Of a stretch of DNA of 64,000 nucleotides, positions 59,677 through 64,000 are shown piece after piece; position 1 is the first letter of the stretch, and the number at the start of each line of letters is the position of its first letter. Both the position numbers and the translations under genes were made by a program. Source of the stretch: Xestospongia bergquistia. Taxonomy: Eukaryota; Porifera; Demospongiae; Haplosclerida; Petrosiidae. Below the pieces are notes generated by a model, which was not told where the DNA came from, made no database searches, and worked only from the letters and a program-made list of their open reading frames with translations. Location of the stretch: the NCBI GenBank assembly GCA_963965975.1, contig OZ014413.1:1862501-1926500 (forward strand), in the 5' to 3' direction.

Positions 59677-60690
59677 CACTATAGGCCTAGGGTTAACTTT
59701 TGACAGTGGGCGTAATTAATTTGTAATGACACAACGGAACATATCCCCATATCAGAAAGGGTAAGGTCATCAAACTGTATGTCCAAGGCCCAAGGCTTGT
59801 AAGACAGATGAGGATTCAAACATTCATACATAGTATATATATATGTGTGTGTGTGTGTAATTTATTGAAAGCTAAGGCCACACACAATACCCTTTTGGTT
59901 TTAAGTAACACTTGTTGTTTGAAAACCACCACTCATTAATTAGACATTTGAAGTGGTTACTGTTTACTATAAATACCTGAAGAAGGCCCATTTACTATTT
60001 TGTCTATTTCATTTTTGTCTGACCCATACAATAAGACAAAAAAGGGCTCTCATTAGTTTGGGCATTATTTATATTATGATGTCTTAAACTACATCTACAC
60101 TTTAAAAGCATGGCTACTACTTCAAGTGAAATAGTTGAAATGGTATCTGCTCATGGCTTTCAATCATTGGGCAATAAACTACAAAGAGAGTATTTTGGCT
60201 TCTGTTATACATATTGACTTAGACTGGGTTTGGCTTTGTGGTAACACAGTATCATATTAGTAACCTATGGTAACAATGGCCTTCCTTGAATTGACACAAT
60301 ACTTTTTAAATGTACTATACATATAGTTAGATCAGATTACAGTTAGAGTATAGTAACTTGATATAGGCATATAGTAACTTGACTAAAGAATAAATATATC
60401 AAAGCAATCATCAGCTGACAAATAACAACACAGCAAAATTTTATTTGTTTTAGCAAAAAGTTCTTTTGGTATAGTTTTAGTTTGTTTGAAGTCTTTGAAG
60501 AATGTTTTAGTTAGTTTAGCTAGTTCCTTCTCTCATAGTTATAATATTTAATTTAGTTATGGGGTCATTCCCAGCTCTCTAATATTTCAACCTCTTTTTT
60601 TCTCTTATTTCAGTTACAATTTAATGGTCAGAAACATCACTATTGCATTCACTCTACTAAATAATACATACATATCTATTAATACTCTTA
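59677..60690. other. Spacer, no gene recognised
   Basis: No coding evidence. The stretch 60400-60530 is an inverted match to 54940-55040, part of the inverted duplication. Confidence 0.45.
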
Positions 60691-60691
60691 C

Positions 60692-60940
60692 CGTTCTAGT
60701 GATTGATACATAAAGTCATAGTCCTGGGTGAGAGCATCCAGAACAGAATTGAAAGCACTCTGAATTTTAGTAATATGCTCAAAATTAAACAAATCTCTGG
60801 AAAAGGAGAAGGCTTCAAAACTAATGGGAGATTCACATAATGATCAGATTTTCGTATTACAAGACCAGAAATGTAGATATGGTCTCTTGCTGCAGCAAAA
60901 TTGGAGTGGATAGTCCACCAAGGTTTCGTGACAGACATCA
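60692..60940 (-). pseudogene. Orphan GSS exon (third copy)
   Basis: Matches the GSS exon with MSVTKPWWTIHSNFAAARD, an acceptor before it and a donor (GTAAGA) after the ...QSLER codons. A one-base loss around PSPF.RDLF and two additional codons shift the frame in the middle. No other GSS exons follow before GSS2, so it is a remnant. Confidence 0.8.
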
Positions 60941-61400
60941 CTATGGTACTATTAACTACAGATACTAAATTATATAATTGACATGATCAGCTTAATAGCT
61001 AGTCGGGGAGAGATTGAACTTTATGAATAGTAATATGGGTGAGCCTAACCATTATGATAACTATTAAATTACATTTACTTGATCCATATATATATTCTAT
61101 TCAAGTGTAATCTAGCTTACAAGTAATTCCTACTACCCTCAAGATTCTATTATACTTCCAACCTCAAACAAATTAATAATATAATTAATAATATAACTAA
61201 AAGAATTAACACAATCATTACTATTATAAAGTTAACAATATATAAAATTTGTTACTGTTATAATGTTATCAATAATTTTATTATATTCACTTTTACAAAG
61301 TCAAGTAATATAACTATTCTATTATAATTAATATGGGAATAAACTAGATAGAGATACAACAACTACAGAAGATAATAAAGTATTTGTTATTTTCATGCAA
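60941..61400. repeat. Inverted duplication of 54310-54860
   Basis: The reverse complement of this stretch matches the plus-strand sequence leading into the inverted GSS fragment at 54861 (for example CTACCCTCAAGATTCTATTA against TAATAGAATCTTGAGGGTAG). A second partial copy follows to about 61560. Confidence 0.8.
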
Positions 61401-61559
61401 TGTGCAATCTAGCTTACAAGTAATTCCTACTACCCTCAAGATTCTATTATATTTCCAACCTCAAACAAATTAATAATATAATTAAAAGAACTAACACAAT
61501 CATTACTGTTATAAAGTTAACAATATATTAAATTTTGTTACTGTTATAATGTTATCAAT

Positions 61560-61935
61560 AATTATATTACATTCACTATTGTTATAAAGTTAACATCACA
61601 AATAATATATAACATTCATTACTTTTATAAATTTAATATCACAAATAACATATTACATTCATTACTTTTATAATTTAACAATTGTTGTAATATTACATTT
61701 ATTACTGTTATACTTGTTAACATTACTAACATTTATCAGTATATGCTCCATTGCCATTAACACACATTTACTGTTATAATTGTTAACATCACATAATATA
61801 CATTAGATTCATTACTGTTATAATTGTTAACATCACTAACATTATCAGTACTTCCTAGCTTTACTGTTATAATTGTTAACATCACTAAAATTTCCTAGCA
61901 TCACTAACATTATCAGTATATGCTCTATTACCATT
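61560..61935. repeat. Imperfect AT-rich tandem repeat
   Basis: Recurring TTACTGTTATAATTGTTAAC and CATCACTAACATTATCAGTA motifs at about 40-60 base spacing, up to the 3' end of the next gene. Confidence 0.7.
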
Positions 61936-61944
61936 AACACACAG

Positions 61945-63549
61945 TTACTTCTTTGCCTTTGTTGTTTGATTGTAATGTTTATGTATTCTCATTATTTTTT
62001 CAACCTTTTTCTGACGATCTACTTTATGCTGATTGATTTTGAATTCCAGATTCCTGACCATTTCTTCCCAAGACTGTTCATGCTCCCTCAAGACTTCTCG
62101 TGAGGTAGACGATGATGACCCAATTGTTATCATAGCTTCCTTTTTTTCTTTTATCTCCTTTCGAAAATGGTCAATCAAAATCTGGTAATGATCAATTAAT
62201 GTAGACTGGAGTTTCAGCGAACATTCTTCTCTAGTCCTTTCCCACAATGTTTGAATATCTGTCATGTGTTTAAAACTGGCTTTACAGGAAACACCAATAG
62301 AAAGACCCAATGGATATATGCCACTATTTTGACAAGATTTCAACAGCTCTATCTTGTTCATGCAGTAATGCAAGTCTCTGTAGAGATTAGATAGAACATG
62401 TCTCATGTCAGAAAGAAGAAGATCAGCTTGTAATGAAACTGTGGGGCTTGTGAGCTTCGGTTTTGAATCAATGGTCTTAGTTGGAGTTGTAGAAATGTCT
62501 GGGTTACTTTCAGCCACTGATGAATCATTGTCAGACCTTGGATGGTTACTAAGATTGTTTGAAACCAGTTCATTGCATCTCTCAGAAGATGTTTCAGTAA
62601 ATATCTGATTAGACGATCTGGACTGCTGTGATGTTATTGGAGCAACATTCGAAACATGTGACGGACTTCTCTGAAATGGTGACTGTTGTTGAAAGTGATT
62701 TTCATTCTTAGCAGTTTTGTTTTCTGCTTTAGTGGAAATGCAAACAGATGTTGGCTTTGCTTCGTAATCATTTTCTTTACTGATGACTGTAATGTGTTCT
62801 TTAATCACTGAAGTACTATTACTGGCAGTAGCTGGATTCATTTCATACTCTACATTAGTTGGTTTATCATTAAATGAGTTTACATGAGTCATGATATATC
62901 TCTTAACTTTATGTTCCAATTCATTTGATGCTTTCCTTTTCTGTGGTAATACTGCATTCACTTTTACGCTTTTGTCTCGTGGTATTGTAACTGAACATGC
63001 CGAAGTACACCTGTCCCTCTCGACTGGTAATGTTATAGAGGAAGACATTGGATTGTAACTTTTACCATCTTGTTTGTTATCACTTGAGTAATTTTGATGA
63101 TTGCCTGAATATCCTGAATATAAAAAAACAATTTCTATTAATTGAAAACTGACTATGTGTACTACAGTTCCATTGACTCTAATGTCTATCCATTTACATA
63201 ATTAAACAAATTCAATTAATTGAAAAGCCCGCCAACTATGTGAAATCTACTGGTAAAGAATGTAACAAATACCTTGAGTGGGAAGAACTGGATGAGGCTG
63301 GTGTGTTGAATGGTTACAAGTTGGTTGACACTGTTTCGGCTCAGGTGGAATTGGTGGAGGAGGTTCGGGAGGAACTGGTGGAAAAAGAGGAGGCAAGGGA
63401 GGTACCAGTAGTGGATAGGGTGATGAAGTACTGGGTTTTGTTGTTGTATTAAAAACATCTTGGTTGGGTATAGAATAAGGAAAGGTGTGATTGGATCCAA
63501 AACCTAAGATGGCATTATAAGGATTGAAAAAATGTGTTCTTGGATCCAT
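61945..63549 (-). CDS. Unrecognised proline-rich, serine-rich coiled-coil protein
   Basis: Two exons, 63273-63549 and 61945-63113, join in frame across a 159-base intron to 481 residues. Residues 1-92 are hydrophobic/aromatic then strongly Pro-rich (PPLPPLFPPVPPEPPPPIPP). The middle (about 115-300) is Ser/Thr/Asn-rich and probably disordered, with a basic patch QKRKASNELEHKVKRY. The last 170 residues are predicted helical, with a conserved-looking LLLSDMRHVLSNLYRDLHYC segment and a Lys/Glu-rich coiled coil near the end. No enzyme motif is seen. A nuclear or scaffold role is only a guess. The ATG at 63549 is the first in frame, but a further 5' exon outside the window cannot be excluded. Confidence 0.6.
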
Positions 63550-64000
63550 TTGAAGGCTATGGTTGATGACTGGTTGTTTTCTAATGAAATCTCTTCTGTG
63601 GTGCTTGTTTTTATAGGCTGAGAGGTGCAGACAGGATCTTATGTATTGTTTATTTACTTGTCATGATTTATTTTAGACAAGTACTGTTTGTATATTAGAA
63701 ATCCAGTTTATTTATTTATTCCTACTAATAAGCTATGTGTCTTTGATTTCTTTGTTGTAGTTCTTCCTTTTCCTTCACTACTCAGCACTGGTCCCAATCT
63801 CCTGGTTTCAGTCTATAGGTTTCAGTTTACTATTTTCCTGGTTCCAGACTTATGATCTCAATTAATATTCTAATTCTTCATTACACATAAAACTACAAAT
63901 ATAAGACTTCCACAGTATATTAGCTTATCCAAATTTCCCCCAATATGAGTTTTGGAGATATATATCACAGAATACTTTCACAAACATATGACAAAGAATA
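63550..64000. other. Right-edge spacer
   Basis: AT-rich; no coding exon recognised. It may contain the promoter of the minus-strand gene at 61945-63549. Confidence 0.4.

Overview
This is eukaryotic, AT-rich DNA. The multi-exon genes have very short GT-AG introns (about 45-60 bases in many cases). The gene families and style fit a small-genome marine invertebrate, most likely a demosponge such as Amphimedon; that placement is inference, because no single sequence here proves it. Nothing looks bacterial. The window is dominated by tandem, partly decayed gene families, so many entries are fragments.

Left part (1-30,100, minus strand): an array of intronless, POT/SLC15-like multi-pass transporter genes. 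Three reading frames are long enough to be functional (1507-3204, 15461-17236, 28314-30086), one runs off the left edge (1-763), and four copies are broken (around 3.6-5.5 kb, 13.2-14.8 kb, 18.0-18.7 kb and 26.7-27.9 kb). Between them lies an approximately 8 kb segment present twice (about 5.30-13.08 kb and 18.56-26.74 kb). It carries minisatellites, a GC-rich hairpin, a CCAAT/E2F-like promoter-like patch, a dead coiled-coil gene, repeated exons of an unidentified gene, and an apolipoprotein-L-like tail fragment.

Middle (30.7-46.6 kb, plus strand): an array of RIG-I-like receptors, each with one N-terminal CARD-like exon, a DECH helicase and a Cys4 C-terminal domain. RLR1 (31694-35254) and RLR3 (41664-44358) are intact. 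RLR2 (36161-38834) has an altered Walker A and a frameshift. Two further orphan C-terminal fragments occur. RLR2 and RLR3 are each followed by a fatty-acid-hydroxylase/sterol-desaturase-type gene. The copy after RLR3 (44491-46608) is complete; the copy after RLR2 has lost its catalytic exons. The RLR plus hydroxylase pair is therefore a duplicated unit.

Right part (48.3-64 kb): two tandem glutathione synthetase genes on the minus strand with the same exon layout. The first (48323-53797) has a one-base deletion in one exon and a 1.27 kb DNA transposon with 200-base terminal inverted repeats in an intron. The second (56849-59676) is open throughout. Stray first-coding-exon copies and an inverted duplication surround them. 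The window ends with an unrecognised two-exon gene (61945-63549) encoding a proline-rich, serine-rich and coiled-coil protein.

No pathway links all families. The RLRs are the clear innate-immunity component, glutathione synthetase makes glutathione, and the transporters and hydroxylase are membrane proteins. The common theme is rapid tandem duplication, mosaic recombination and decay.
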